This document shows positions 9,889-15,753 of a stretch of DNA of 34,036 nt, one piece after another. This DNA comes from a virus. Both the position numbers and the translations under genes were made by a program. Numbering within the stretch: position 1 is the first letter of the stretch; every line of letters begins with the position of its first letter. The notes beneath the pieces are model-generated. The model searched no databases and was not told where the DNA came from. It saw only the letters and a list, made by a program, of their open reading frames with translations. The stretch covers positions 1 through 34,036 of IMG/VR virus record IMGVR_UViG_3300046459_000213; one strand, 5' to 3'.

Positions 9889-11018
9889 TGGAGCTGTACA
9901 CCCTAAATCGTGGGTTCCTTAAGCAGCAAGTTGTTGACGGATTCAATTCCTTGATCTGGACCGAGCGTTATTACGGTGACAGCGACATCGAGCTCGTGGT
10001 TCCTATTAGCTCTTGGGCACTTCGCAATCTTCCACTAGGAACGTTCGTTGGTCTAAGCGGTTCTACGGAAGTCATGATCCTCGAGTCAGTCAACATCGAG
10101 AACGGAGCTTTGAAGTACACCGGAATCTCTCTCCTTCAATGGCTGAACAACCGTTTCGTCCGTACGACCAACAAGCACGCGGACAAGTACTGGTATATCA
10201 ACAACCAAGTTCCTGGTCAGATCCTCTGGACCATTGTGTACAACATGTGTTGCCAAGGTAGTCCATATTTGGCCGGGTCCATAGCCACAGGTATCGCGAA
10301 CCCGTCCCGACTCGTAATTCCTGGTCTAAAGCTGGCGGATTATGACAAATCTGGGGTCAAGATCAACGTGGGCGTCCCATTTGGGCCGGTTTACGACGCC
10401 CTTAAGGAGCTAGCTACTACATATTTCGTCGGTATGCGGATTCTTATCCTATCCGCTACTGACACCGCATATTCTCTTGGGTTTCAAAGCTATAAAGGTC
10501 TAGATCGAACCAGTAGCCAGGCAATCAACGCTGCTGTTCGATTCTCTCCACAGATGGATTCTTTTACAGGCATCAAAGAACTTCAGTCGATCGCTGCACT
10601 CAAAACCTCAGCATACGTGTTTGCGCCCAGTGATCCGAATGGTTTGGCAGGCACATCAGCTCCTGGAGTAGCCAACCTGACCCCTTCCTCGGATTATGCG
10701 GGTTTCGATTTGCGCGCCCTTTTGGTATTCGCGGATGACATCACAACAGACAACGGCATCACCACCACGGCCAATCTGAAGAAGGTTCTGGACGCAAGAG
10801 CTTCAGATGCGCTTAAGGCCAACACCATCGTCAAGACCGTGGACGGAGAGATCGTGCAGGAAGCTCAATTCCAGTACGGCAAGGACTACAGCCTCGGAGA
10901 CATCATCGAGGTACAAGGCAATACGGGAGTCATCAACACCGCTCGGATAACCGAGTATATTCGGTCACAAGACAATCAAGGAGAAAGGGCATACCCGACA
11001 GTGGCGATGATCGGATGA
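9888..11018 (+). CDS. Baseplate/tail protein, ReqiPepy6 Gp37-like
   Basis: 376 residues. ATG 9888 overlaps the upstream stop (TAATG). The N-terminus (MELYTLNRGFLKQQVVDGFN, then SLIWTERYYGDSDIELVVP) and the following GTFVGLSGSTEVMILESVNI segment match my memory of the Siphovirus ReqiPepy6 Gp37-like family. These proteins occupy the tail-lysin/hub position downstream of Dit. A C-terminal beta domain near residues 310-376 (QYGKDYSLGDIIEVQG) resembles hub domains of tail-associated proteins. No peptidase or lysozyme motif is visible, so it is probably structural. ATGA overlap with the next gene indicates one operon. Confidence 0.8.
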   Translation: MELYTLNRGFLKQQVVDGFNSLIWTERYYGDSDIELVVPISSWALRNLPLGTFVGLSGSTEVMILESVNIENGALKYTGISLLQWLNNRFVRTTNKHADKYWYINNQVPGQILWTIVYNMCCQGSPYLAGSIATGIANPSRLVIPGLKLADYDKSGVKINVGVPFGPVYDALKELATTYFVGMRILILSATDTAYSLGFQSYKGLDRTSSQAINAAVRFSPQMDSFTGIKELQSIAALKTSAYVFAPSDPNGLAGTSAPGVANLTPSSDYAGFDLRALLVFADDITTDNGITTTANLKKVLDARASDALKANTIVKTVDGEIVQEAQFQYGKDYSLGDIIEVQGNTGVINTARITEYIRSQDNQGERAYPTVAMIG

Positions 11019-11242
11019 CCACGATACTTTATGTGCTCATATTTCTGCTAGGGGTCCTAATAGGCTACTTCCTCAAGACGTGGCGAGCTAGGAGAAGTAG
11101 CGTAGGGACGATACATGTGATTCGGGAAGATACTCGGACTCTGTACTCGCTCGAACTCGAGGACTACCCCGAATCGCTGGCGTTTCGAAAGGCTGTGCTG
11201 TTCAAGGTCGACACTTCTTCGGACGAAGCTGATCGCGACTAA
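11015..11242 (+). CDS. Small single-pass membrane protein
   Basis: 75 residues; ATG 11015 overlaps the upstream TGA. One N-terminal transmembrane helix (ILYVLIFLLGVLIGYFL, residues about 4-20) is followed by a basic stop-transfer sequence (KTWRARRSS) and a cytoplasmic tail with GTIHVIREDTRTLYSLELED. The tail resembles a small conserved protein of actinophages and Clostridia phages that I recognise without a known function. It sits at the end of the tail operon and its stop codon overlaps the first of the TCGCG/TATAAT promoters. Confidence 0.75.
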   Translation: MTTILYVLIFLLGVLIGYFLKTWRARRSSVGTIHVIREDTRTLYSLELEDYPESLAFRKAVLFKVDTSSDEADRD

Positions 11243-11257
11243 AACTTCCTGTATAAT
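11233..11257 (+). promoter_or_regulatory. Promoter P1 (TCGCG-N14-TATAAT)
   Basis: A perfect TATAAT at 11252-11257 is preceded by TCGCGA at 11233, exactly 19 nt from the first T of the -10 box. No TTGACA-like hexamer lies at 16-18 bp. It overlaps the end of the preceding gene and gives a leader of about 20 nt to the gene at 11281. The same spacing recurs at four other sites in the window. Confidence 0.75.
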
Positions 11258-11280
11258 AGAGAATCTATTGAAGGAGTGTC

Positions 11281-11577
11281 ATGTTCTCTCGCCCTAGAGT
11301 GACGAAATTGCATGAACGCCAAATCGAAGACGAACTCAATCGCGTCCTCGTTGTAATGATGCGATCTGATGTGGTCTCTCAAGAGTACGCGAAAGCGTTG
11401 ACAGTTGCCGAAAGACTGCTCGGAATGATGGAAGACGAAAAGAAGCCATCCTCCGTGAGTAAGGACGCCCTGCTCAACGTTGGCGCGAATCTCTTGGGGA
11501 TCCTGATGATCATCAAGCACGAGAACGTGAATGTGATCACTTCGAAAGCGCTCAGCTTCGTAACACGGGTAAAGTAA
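11281..11577 (+). CDS. Conserved phage protein with hydrophobic C-terminus
   Basis: 98 residues. ATG 11281 follows AAGGAG with good spacing. The first half is charged and helical (HERQIEDELNRVLVVMMRSD), including an E-x-A-K-A-L-x-x-A-E-R-L-L helix. The second half has LLNVGANLLGILMIIKHENV and NVITSKALSFVTRVK, an amphipathic to hydrophobic segment that could associate with membrane. I recognise this as a small protein often found next to DUF6353-type genes in phages of Gram-positive bacteria; no function is known to me. It is monocistronic between promoter P1 and a strong terminator, which suggests high independent expression. Confidence 0.75.
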   Translation: MFSRPRVTKLHERQIEDELNRVLVVMMRSDVVSQEYAKALTVAERLLGMMEDEKKPSSVSKDALLNVGANLLGILMIIKHENVNVITSKALSFVTRVK

Positions 11578-11600
11578 CAACATCCTGAAAAGATCCAAGA

Positions 11601-11639
11601 ATGTGGGGGGTCGCGAAAGCGACCTCTTACATTTTTTTT
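11601..11639 (+). terminator. Rho-independent terminator
   Basis: A 14-bp stem (ATGTGGGGGGTCGC pairing with GCGACCTCTTACAT, three G-U pairs) is closed by a GAAA tetraloop at 11615-11618 and followed directly by eight T residues (11632-11639). It lies 24 nt after the stop of the gene at 11281. Confidence 0.9.
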
Positions 11640-11715
11640 GATTTCAATATCTGAAAAATCCCCGGGGGGTAAAAATCCCTCAAGGTCCAGATATTGGCTC
11701 GTAGAGTCTAAAAGC

Positions 11716-11740
11716 TCGCGAAAAATACAGGGCATATAAT
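11716..11740 (+). promoter_or_regulatory. Promoter P2 (TCGCG-N14-TATAAT)
   Basis: A perfect TATAAT at 11735-11740 with TCGCGA starting at 11716, again 19 nt upstream, followed by an A-run (AAAAATA). There is no TTGACA box. It lies downstream of the terminator at 11601 and upstream of the 43-residue gene at 11765. Confidence 0.75.
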
Positions 11741-11764
11741 GAATCTACTACGAAAGGAATTTTC

Positions 11765-11896
11765 ATGACCGCTTCGTCCAAAGAGAATGCTGTTGCCATC
11801 GCGACCGAGATCGCTACGACTATTGTCGTGGTCCTCGTTGTCGAGAAGGTGTACAACATCTACAAGGCACGTAAGGCCAAGAAGAACCTCGTTTAG
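11765..11896 (+). CDS. Small single-pass membrane protein (43 aa)
   Basis: A 43-residue protein from ATG 11765 (AAAGGA ribosome binding site) to TAG 11894-11896. It reads MTASSKENAVAIATEIATTI, then VVVLVVEKVYNIYKARKAKK and NLV: a short polar N-terminus, one hydrophobic helix of about 18 residues and a Lys/Arg-rich cytoplasmic end. It is bounded by its own promoter (P2) and terminator (11902-11933), which strongly supports a real gene in spite of its size. Function unknown; similar tiny membrane proteins occur in this part of related phages. Confidence 0.7.
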   Translation: MTASSKENAVAIATEIATTIVVVLVVEKVYNIYKARKAKKNLV

Positions 11897-11901
11897 TGGC
11901 C

Positions 11902-11933
11902 AAGCTAGAGACCAACACGGTCTTTAGCTTTTT
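11902..11933 (+). terminator. Rho-independent terminator (copy 1 of a repeated terminator)
   Basis: Stem AAGCTAGAGACC (11902-11913) pairs with GGTCTTTAGCTT (11919-11930), one G-U pair, loop AACAC, followed by a T run. The same stem occurs at 15047-15081 with a longer loop. Confidence 0.85.
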
Positions 11934-11936
11934 CAA

Positions 11937-11961
11937 TCGCGAGAAAAACATCACCTATAAT
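11937..11961 (+). promoter_or_regulatory. Promoter P3 (TCGCGAGAAAAAC, TATAAT)
   Basis: TCGCGAGAAAAAC at 11937 and TATAAT at 11956-11961, with AGAAGG just after. The same 13-nt upstream block, spacing and downstream AGAAGG occur at promoter P4. It starts directly after the terminator at 11902-11933. Confidence 0.8.
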
Positions 11962-11965
11962 AGAA

Positions 11966-12033
11966 GGGAGTAGTGTATAATTCGATACATTTCGGAGTGA
12001 ATCCGAGCTACTCCTCTTCTCTTTTTCTTTTTC
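11966..12033 (+). promoter_or_regulatory. 5' leader hairpin with U-rich tract, attenuator-like
   Basis: In the leader of P3, GGAGTAG (11967-11973) can pair with CTACTCC (12008-12014) around a smaller CGGA/TCCG hairpin. A pyrimidine-rich tract (TCTTCTCTTTTTCTTTTTCC) follows. The layout resembles an intrinsic terminator or attenuator ahead of the gene at 12052. The U tract is interrupted by C residues, so termination would be partial. Confidence 0.4.
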
Positions 12034-12051
12034 CCTAATGAAAGGATTATC

Positions 12052-12228
12052 GTGCCTCATTGGCTTCGTTTGACCATCTCGATCGTCGTTCTTCTTTTTG
12101 CTCTCCTGTTCTGGATCATGGCTCTCACCGTGCCGATGATCTCTGCAACCGCTCCCCTCCTGATCGCCGTCATCCTGACCGCCCTCGGCGTCCTGATCTG
12201 GATGAAATCCCGGAAGGAAGTGGTATGA
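12052..12228 (+). CDS. Small two-helix membrane protein (58 aa)
   Basis: 58 residues from GTG 12052 (AAAGGA ribosome binding site 6-7 nt upstream) to TGA 12226-12228, overlapping the next start as ATGA. It begins MPHWLRLTISIVVLLFALLF, continues with a second hydrophobic stretch (APLLIAVILTALGVLIW) and ends in MKSRKEVV. Two transmembrane helices with a short loop are predicted, both ends probably cytoplasmic. A downstream in-frame ATG does not change the picture. It is translationally coupled to the membrane-anchored protein that follows. Function unknown. Confidence 0.65.
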   Translation: MPHWLRLTISIVVLLFALLFWIMALTVPMISATAPLLIAVILTALGVLIWMKSRKEVV

Positions 12229-12617
12229 AGCCAGTCGACATCAATGTAAAAGTTCCGAGTATTGAGGGGGTTAAAGCTCACTGGGCCAATCACAAGCGTG
12301 AATATCTGATCGGTGGCGGCTGTCTCGTGCTGGGATATTTGCTGCATACGCAGATCAAGCCCCCCTCGTACAACATCGCTTCAATTTTCGTGTCCGGCAA
12401 GAACAATACCCTGGAGAACGTCTCGCTGATCTCCGTCGCTAGGCAAGGCCCGCCAAGCTGGGTGGTTTGGTGTAAGGAAACTCAACAACCATTCCTTTCT
12501 CAGCGGTCAGCCGCGTTCAGTAACGGAATTCCAGAAGTCACCCTATCGAGACACTTGAACGGCTTGCTCGAAAATGCGAATGGCCTGCACTTCGAACGAA
12601 TTTGCATGGCAGCTTAA
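12225..12617 (+). CDS. Membrane-anchored protein with NUMOD1-like C-terminal domain
   Basis: 130 residues from ATG 12225 (GGAAG upstream; ATGA overlap with previous gene). A cytoplasmic N-terminus (DINVKVPSIEGVKAHW) is followed by one hydrophobic segment (YLIGGGCLVLGYLL, about residues 26-39). The C-terminal about 55 residues read VVWCKETQQPFLSQRSAAFS, then VTLSRHLNGLLENANGLHFE. This fits the pattern of small NUMOD1-type DNA-binding modules (a C-x-E-T strand, an S-x-R-x-A-A helix, a short turn, S-x-x-x-R-H-L-x-G, then G-x-x-F-E). A DNA-binding-like module tethered to the membrane is unusual. The assignment is by pattern only. Confidence 0.65.
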   Translation: MKPVDINVKVPSIEGVKAHWANHKREYLIGGGCLVLGYLLHTQIKPPSYNIASIFVSGKNNTLENVSLISVARQGPPSWVVWCKETQQPFLSQRSAAFSNGIPEVTLSRHLNGLLENANGLHFERICMAA

Positions 12618-12642
12618 TCGCGAGAAAAACCTGTCGTATAAT
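12618..12642 (+). promoter_or_regulatory. Promoter P4 (TCGCGAGAAAAAC, TATAAT)
   Basis: TCGCGAGAAAAAC at 12618 and TATAAT at 12637-12642 followed by AGAAGG. Upstream block and spacing are identical to P3. It begins directly after the TAA of the preceding gene and drives the gene at 12752 with a leader of about 105 nt. Confidence 0.8.
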
Positions 12643-12651
12643 AGAAGGTAT

Positions 12652-12726
12652 CAGTTCTTAGCCCTGCTGGAACTGCTGGTTCTTAGCTATGCTGGAGCCA
12701 GATGAGCCTTCTTCTTTCTTTTTTTT
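12652..12726 (+). promoter_or_regulatory. Tandem leader hairpins with a conserved loop, then U-rich tract
   Basis: Two consecutive hairpins: CAGTTC (12652-12657) with GAACTG (12670-12675), and CTGGTTC (12676-12682) with GAGCCAG (12695-12701). Each encloses a 12-nt loop, TTAGCCCTGCTG and TTAGCTATGCTG, identical except for two bases. The outer stems differ by compensatory changes. Inside each loop AGC can pair with GCT. A U-rich tract (12709-12726) follows. Likely an RNA control element of the P4 transcript. Confidence 0.5.
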
Positions 12727-12751
12727 GTGTTCAAATTACAGAGGAGCATCG

Positions 12752-13114
12752 TTGTCTCAAGAAGAAGATCAAGACAAACTCAAAGCAGCCATCGAGTTCA
12801 TCCGGAAGACCGGAGCTAGCCAAGTACAGCTGCGATATTCGGACGACGAACATCCGATGATCTGGATGGTCGTGGCAATCTACAACGGTAAGAACCCGAA
12901 GAACATCACCGGCGTAGAAGTCGACGCTTCACTCTCAGCAACTCGTGCCGCCCTTCGACTTTGTGAGAGGCTGGCCGACGGTGGGCAATGTGGACACTGT
13001 GGCAAGCCAACAGGGTTCGAGCCAGACATGATCACGGCGATGCCCCTTCCCGACAGGATCTGCTGGTACCAGTACGACCCCGAGCTCAAGGTGTACAGGA
13101 GAGGATGCGAATGA
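12752..13114 (+). CDS. Conserved phage protein with CxxC zinc-knuckle-like motif
   Basis: 120 residues from TTG 12752, placed by the GAGGAG site at 12741-12746. The N-terminal helix (QEEDQDKLKAAIEFIRKTGA) is followed by an alpha/beta segment (VQLRYSDDEHPMIWMVVAIY) and SATRAALRLCERLADGGQCG. The C-terminus has CGHCGKPTGF, then MPLPDRICWYQYDPELKVYR and a final RGCE. Four cysteines (two in CGHC, one in ICWY, one in RGC) could bind zinc. I recognise the ending as a widespread conserved protein of actinophages and their hosts, of unknown function. An in-frame ATG at 12689 lies inside a leader hairpin and lacks a ribosome binding site, so it was not chosen. Confidence 0.75.
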   Translation: MSQEEDQDKLKAAIEFIRKTGASQVQLRYSDDEHPMIWMVVAIYNGKNPKNITGVEVDASLSATRAALRLCERLADGGQCGHCGKPTGFEPDMITAMPLPDRICWYQYDPELKVYRRGCE

Positions 13115-13257
13115 TCGTCTATGTCGAGAGACGGAAAGGGTACGGATTCTTCAAGTTCATGGGTGACTGTTTCATGGTGTTTCTCACATGTGGGCTCTGG
13201 CTCATCTGGATCTTCGTGCGTGAGATGCGCAAGTCGCGGTCACCCTTCGTCTGCTAA
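13111..13257 (+). CDS. Small membrane protein (48 aa)
   Basis: 48 residues; ATG 13111 overlaps the upstream stop (ATGA) with AGGAGAGG just before. A basic start (MIVYVERRKGYG) is followed by one hydrophobic helix (CFMVFLTCGLWLIWIFV) and a basic end (REMRKSRSPFVC). The pattern, aromatic GLWLIWIF followed by RE-x-R, recalls a small conserved membrane protein of actinophages. It is coupled to the zinc-knuckle protein, so the pair may act together. Confidence 0.65.
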   Translation: MIVYVERRKGYGFFKFMGDCFMVFLTCGLWLIWIFVREMRKSRSPFVC

Positions 13258-13270
13258 CTGAAAGGCATCA

Positions 13271-14074
13271 ATGCATTCTGTATTGGCGCAGAACGTTCTC
13301 AAGGCCAAGCATCTGTTCAACGACAATTCTACAACGATCCTCGCCGCGATGGGAGTTACGGGAACTGTCACTACTGCTGTTCTAACCGGCCGTGCGTCGT
13401 TCAAAGCGGCTGAGATCATCGCTCGAGAAGAGACGTTGCTCAACGCGGCCGAGCCCATGGATACCAACGGGCCGTCCAATCTCGTCCTGACGAAGTCCGC
13501 CAAGTTCAAGAGAGTCTGGCCGCTCTATATTCCGCCAGTGGTCTCTGGTGGTCTCACCATCACGAGCATCATCGTGGGGAACCGAATCTCGTCGCATAAG
13601 ATCGCGGCGTTGGCAGTTTCTTCAGCAATCTCCGAAAGGGCGCTCCAGGAGTACAAGGACAAGGTCGTCGAGAAGCTGACCGAGAGGCAAAGCACGGCAC
13701 TTCGTGAGGACATCGCTCAGGACCGGGTGACGAACAATCCACCTCAGCCGGGGCAGGTCATCATCACGGGTAAGGGCGACGTTCTCTGCATGGATTCTCT
13801 CACGGGTCGATATTTCATGGCTTCCGTAGAGCAGATCCGTGGTGCAGAGAATAGGATTAATCGAGAACTCGTGACCTTCATGAGTTGCAGCCTGAGCGAG
13901 TTCTACAACGAACTGGGTCTTCCTCCGACATCATACACGGATACGGTTGGTTGGAATGCGAATGCTCTGGTAGAGGTGAAACTCTCCACGGCAATGACTC
14001 CAGACAACCGGCCGTGTGTCGTGATCGACTTCTCAACGATGCCGTTCTCGAACTACGATCGATTGTCGGATTGA
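13271..14074 (+). CDS. DUF6353-like membrane protein, copy A
   Basis: 267 residues, ATG 13271 after GAAAGG. Two hydrophobic segments (ILAAMGVTGTVTTAVL, about residues 23-38, and a PPVVSGGLTITSIIVGNR segment, about 92-109) are separated by a charged helix and followed by a helical region ending in EYKDKVVEKL. A C-terminal domain then carries DSLTGRYFMASVEQI, CSLSEFYNELGL and VVIDF. The gene at 15996 shares this layout and clear local similarity (TGRASFKAAEII against ACRATLKMDALL; QEYKDKVVEKL against RDYRMRVVEKF; FYNELGL against VYDMLGL), so the two are paralogues. I associate the family with DUF6353 of phages; no function is established to my knowledge. Confidence 0.75.
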   Translation: MHSVLAQNVLKAKHLFNDNSTTILAAMGVTGTVTTAVLTGRASFKAAEIIAREETLLNAAEPMDTNGPSNLVLTKSAKFKRVWPLYIPPVVSGGLTITSIIVGNRISSHKIAALAVSSAISERALQEYKDKVVEKLTERQSTALREDIAQDRVTNNPPQPGQVIITGKGDVLCMDSLTGRYFMASVEQIRGAENRINRELVTFMSCSLSEFYNELGLPPTSYTDTVGWNANALVEVKLSTAMTPDNRPCVVIDFSTMPFSNYDRLSD

Positions 14075-14077
14075 CTG

Positions 14078-14094
14078 CTATCGGAATTCGATAG
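14078..14094. promoter_or_regulatory. Inverted repeat CTATCG-GAATT-CGATAG
   Basis: A perfect 6-bp inverted repeat with a 5-nt centre starts 3 nt after the stop of the preceding gene. No T-run follows, so it is not an obvious terminator. It may be an operator or an mRNA 3' hairpin. The rest of 14095-14174 shows nothing recognisable except the GGGGAG ribosome binding site of the next gene. Confidence 0.3.
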
Positions 14095-14174
14095 GGGAGA
14101 TCTCACTCTTCCGTGGTGGGATAAGTACCGCACATGTCAACCGTGGTTCCGCGACGAATACGCAGGGGAGTGAC

Positions 14175-14720
14175 GTGCTCAAGAAAACGATCAAATTCAA
14201 CGACCTTGATGGAAACGAGGTCGAGGAAGTTCACTATTTCCACCTGAACAAGGCAGAGCTGGTGGAGATGGAGATGAGTCACAAAGGTGGCTTGTCCGAA
14301 ACACTTCAACGGATCGTCGCCGCAGAAGACGGTCAAGGGATCATCCGAGAGTTCAAGTCGATCATTCTCGGAGCTTACGGCAAGAGGTCGGAAGATGGTC
14401 GGCGCTTCGTCAAGAACCAACAGATTCGTGATGAGTTCGAGTCGAGTGAAGCGTACTCGGCCCTGTTCATGGAGCTGATCACGAATACCGACTCCGCAAT
14501 CGAGTTCGTCAACGGTGTCATCCCGCAGGGGATGGCCGAGGAGGCTGCGAAGTTGGCGGAGGTTCCTGTGGTGGCCCCGCAAGAAGAGGGTGTCATCCAG
14601 GTTGTTCCGAAAGCGGAGCCTCGTCGCATCACAAAGGCTGAGCTTGACGAGACCCCTCGCGAAGACATGCTCGAGCTCGTTCGTCAGATCGCCAGAGGTG
14701 AAGTAATCGTCGACGGGTAG
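14175..14720 (+). CDS. Putative tail assembly chaperone-like protein outside the tail operon
   Basis: 181 residues from GTG 14175 with GGGGAG upstream. The N-terminus (LKKTIKFNDLDGNEVEEVHY) is followed by FHLNKAELVEMEMSHKGGL, then IREFKSIILGAYGKRSEDGR and SEAYSALFMELITN. The pattern, a beta-hairpin followed by F-x-L-x-K-A-E-L, then ILGAYGKRS-DGRRF and AYS-LFMEL, is one I know from small proteins annotated as tail assembly chaperones in phages of Gram-positive bacteria. Residues about 130-181 are charged and look like a linker plus a short helix. It lies 5 kb after the tape measure, which is unusual. The family recognition is good, the role uncertain. Confidence 0.65.
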   Translation: MLKKTIKFNDLDGNEVEEVHYFHLNKAELVEMEMSHKGGLSETLQRIVAAEDGQGIIREFKSIILGAYGKRSEDGRRFVKNQQIRDEFESSEAYSALFMELITNTDSAIEFVNGVIPQGMAEEAAKLAEVPVVAPQEEGVIQVVPKAEPRRITKAELDETPREDMLELVRQIARGEVIVDG

Positions 14721-14721
14721 T

Positions 14722-14746
14722 TCGCGGAAGAAACACGCGCTCTAAT
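14722..14746 (+). promoter_or_regulatory. Promoter P5 (TCGCG, TCTAAT)
   Basis: TCGCGG at 14722 and TCTAAT at 14741-14746, 19 nt apart, followed by AGAAGT. It is the weaker member of the family with one mismatch in the -10 box. It sits directly after the stop of the preceding gene and about 30 nt before ATG 14777. Confidence 0.65.
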
Positions 14747-14776
14747 AGAAGTAGCCCTCAAATTTAGGAGAGGTTC

Positions 14777-15040
14777 ATGTCTGGTGTACTGAAAGTAGCC
14801 AACGTCGCTGTGCAAGTTGTTGCCGGTCTAGGCGTGTCCAAGGTCATCAACGACGTCATCGTGAACAATACGAATGTCATCACCCAAGCAGATGCTGTGA
14901 AGGTGGCGGCAGGAAGTCTTGTCCTCGGTTCGATGGTCGTCGATGCCTCCACGGCACACGTCAACGATCGCATCACTGCACTCGCGAACTGGTTCAGCAA
15001 GCGCAAGACCGAATCCACTCTCGAAGAAGTAGTGGCGTAA
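14777..15040 (+). CDS. Small conserved membrane-associated phage protein
   Basis: 87 residues, ATG 14777 with GGAGAGG upstream. Two moderately hydrophobic helices (VAVQVVAGLGVSKVINDVIV, residues about 9-28, and VKVAAGSLVLGSMVVDASTA, about 42-61) are followed by a charged helix (HVNDRITALANWFSKRKTES). The pattern is familiar from phages with DUF6353 genes, but no function is known to me. It lies between promoter P5 and the second copy of the repeated terminator, giving a compact single-gene unit. Confidence 0.7.
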   Translation: MSGVLKVANVAVQVVAGLGVSKVINDVIVNNTNVITQADAVKVAAGSLVLGSMVVDASTAHVNDRITALANWFSKRKTESTLEEVVA

Positions 15041-15046
15041 TCTGAA

Positions 15047-15081
15047 AAGCTAGAGACCAAGAACACGGTCTTTAGCTTTTT
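15047..15081 (+). terminator. Rho-independent terminator (copy 2 of a repeated terminator)
   Basis: Stem AAGCTAGAGACC (15047-15058) pairs with GGTCTTTAGCTT (15067-15078), loop AAGAACAC, then a T run. Both stem arms are identical to those at 11902-11930; only the loop differs in length. Confidence 0.85.
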
Positions 15082-15103
15082 CCATGTCTAGTCGAAGGGC
15101 GTA

Positions 15104-15739
15104 ATGGAAGATTTCCCACCGAACAGCAAAGCAAGTAAGCAAGGCCCGAAGGACCCAAAGAAGGTGGAACAGGTCGCGACGGGCGGTGTAACTCGGAAGA
15201 AACGGTCAATGCGAAAGCAGTTCTCGGATTCGTTCGTTGCAGGAGATATGAAATCGGCAATGCGTTACGCTATCTTCGATATCGCATTTCCTGCAGCACG
15301 TGACATGGTCGTCGAGATGGGCTCTTCGGCACTTGAAAAGCTGATCTTCGGTGAGTCCAGACGTCGTGGTCCAATGTACCACCCGCAGTCGGGGCCAACG
15401 GGCGTGATCAATTACGCTCGTCAGTCGGCCTCAAACTACGCAGGAAGCAGATTTACTACCGGTCCTCAAAGAGCGATCAGTCGAGAAGCACGTGCTGCGC
15501 ACAATTTCGACGAACTCGTCTTGGACGAACGGATCGAAGCCGAGCAAGTAATCGACAGACTATTCGACCTGGTGAGTCGCTATGGAACAGCCACAGTTGC
15601 AGACCTCTATGAGCTCGTCGGACTTGTTTCTACTCACGTTGATCATAAATGGGGGTGGACGGATCTTGCGGGCGCGGGCGTTTCCCGGATTCGCAGTGGG
15701 TATCTACTCGATCTACCGGATCCTCAACCCCTCGAATAA
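15104..15739 (+). CDS. Conserved phage protein of unknown function
   Basis: 211 residues from ATG 15104 (GAAGGG upstream). A basic, low-complexity N-terminus (about residues 1-40, KKRSMRKQFSDSFVAGD) is followed by a helical, partly hydrophobic stretch (MRYAIFDIAFPAARDMVVEM, then ALEKLIFGE). A middle region rich in Ser, Arg and Tyr leads to a compact C-terminal domain (HNFDELVLDERIEAEQVIDR, YGTATVADLYELVG, KWGWTDLAGAGVSRIRSGYL). I recognise the C-terminal domain as a common conserved phage protein that travels with DUF6353 genes. Function unknown. The Tyr/Ser-rich middle is probably disordered. Confidence 0.75.
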   Translation: MEDFPPNSKASKQGPKDPKKVEQVATGGVTRKKRSMRKQFSDSFVAGDMKSAMRYAIFDIAFPAARDMVVEMGSSALEKLIFGESRRRGPMYHPQSGPTGVINYARQSASNYAGSRFTTGPQRAISREARAAHNFDELVLDERIEAEQVIDRLFDLVSRYGTATVADLYELVGLVSTHVDHKWGWTDLAGAGVSRIRSGYLLDLPDPQPLE

Positions 15740-15753
15740 AAAGGAGACAGCCC

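Noticed and set aside
11976-11981. A second TATAAT 20 nt after P3.
   Set aside because: No TCGCG at the family spacing and no -35 box; lies within the P3 leader. It may be chance or a secondary start.
12689-12751. In-frame N-terminal extension of the zinc-knuckle-like gene from ATG 12689.
   Set aside because: The ATG lies in a leader hairpin without ribosome binding site, and the TTG at 12752 has a good one.
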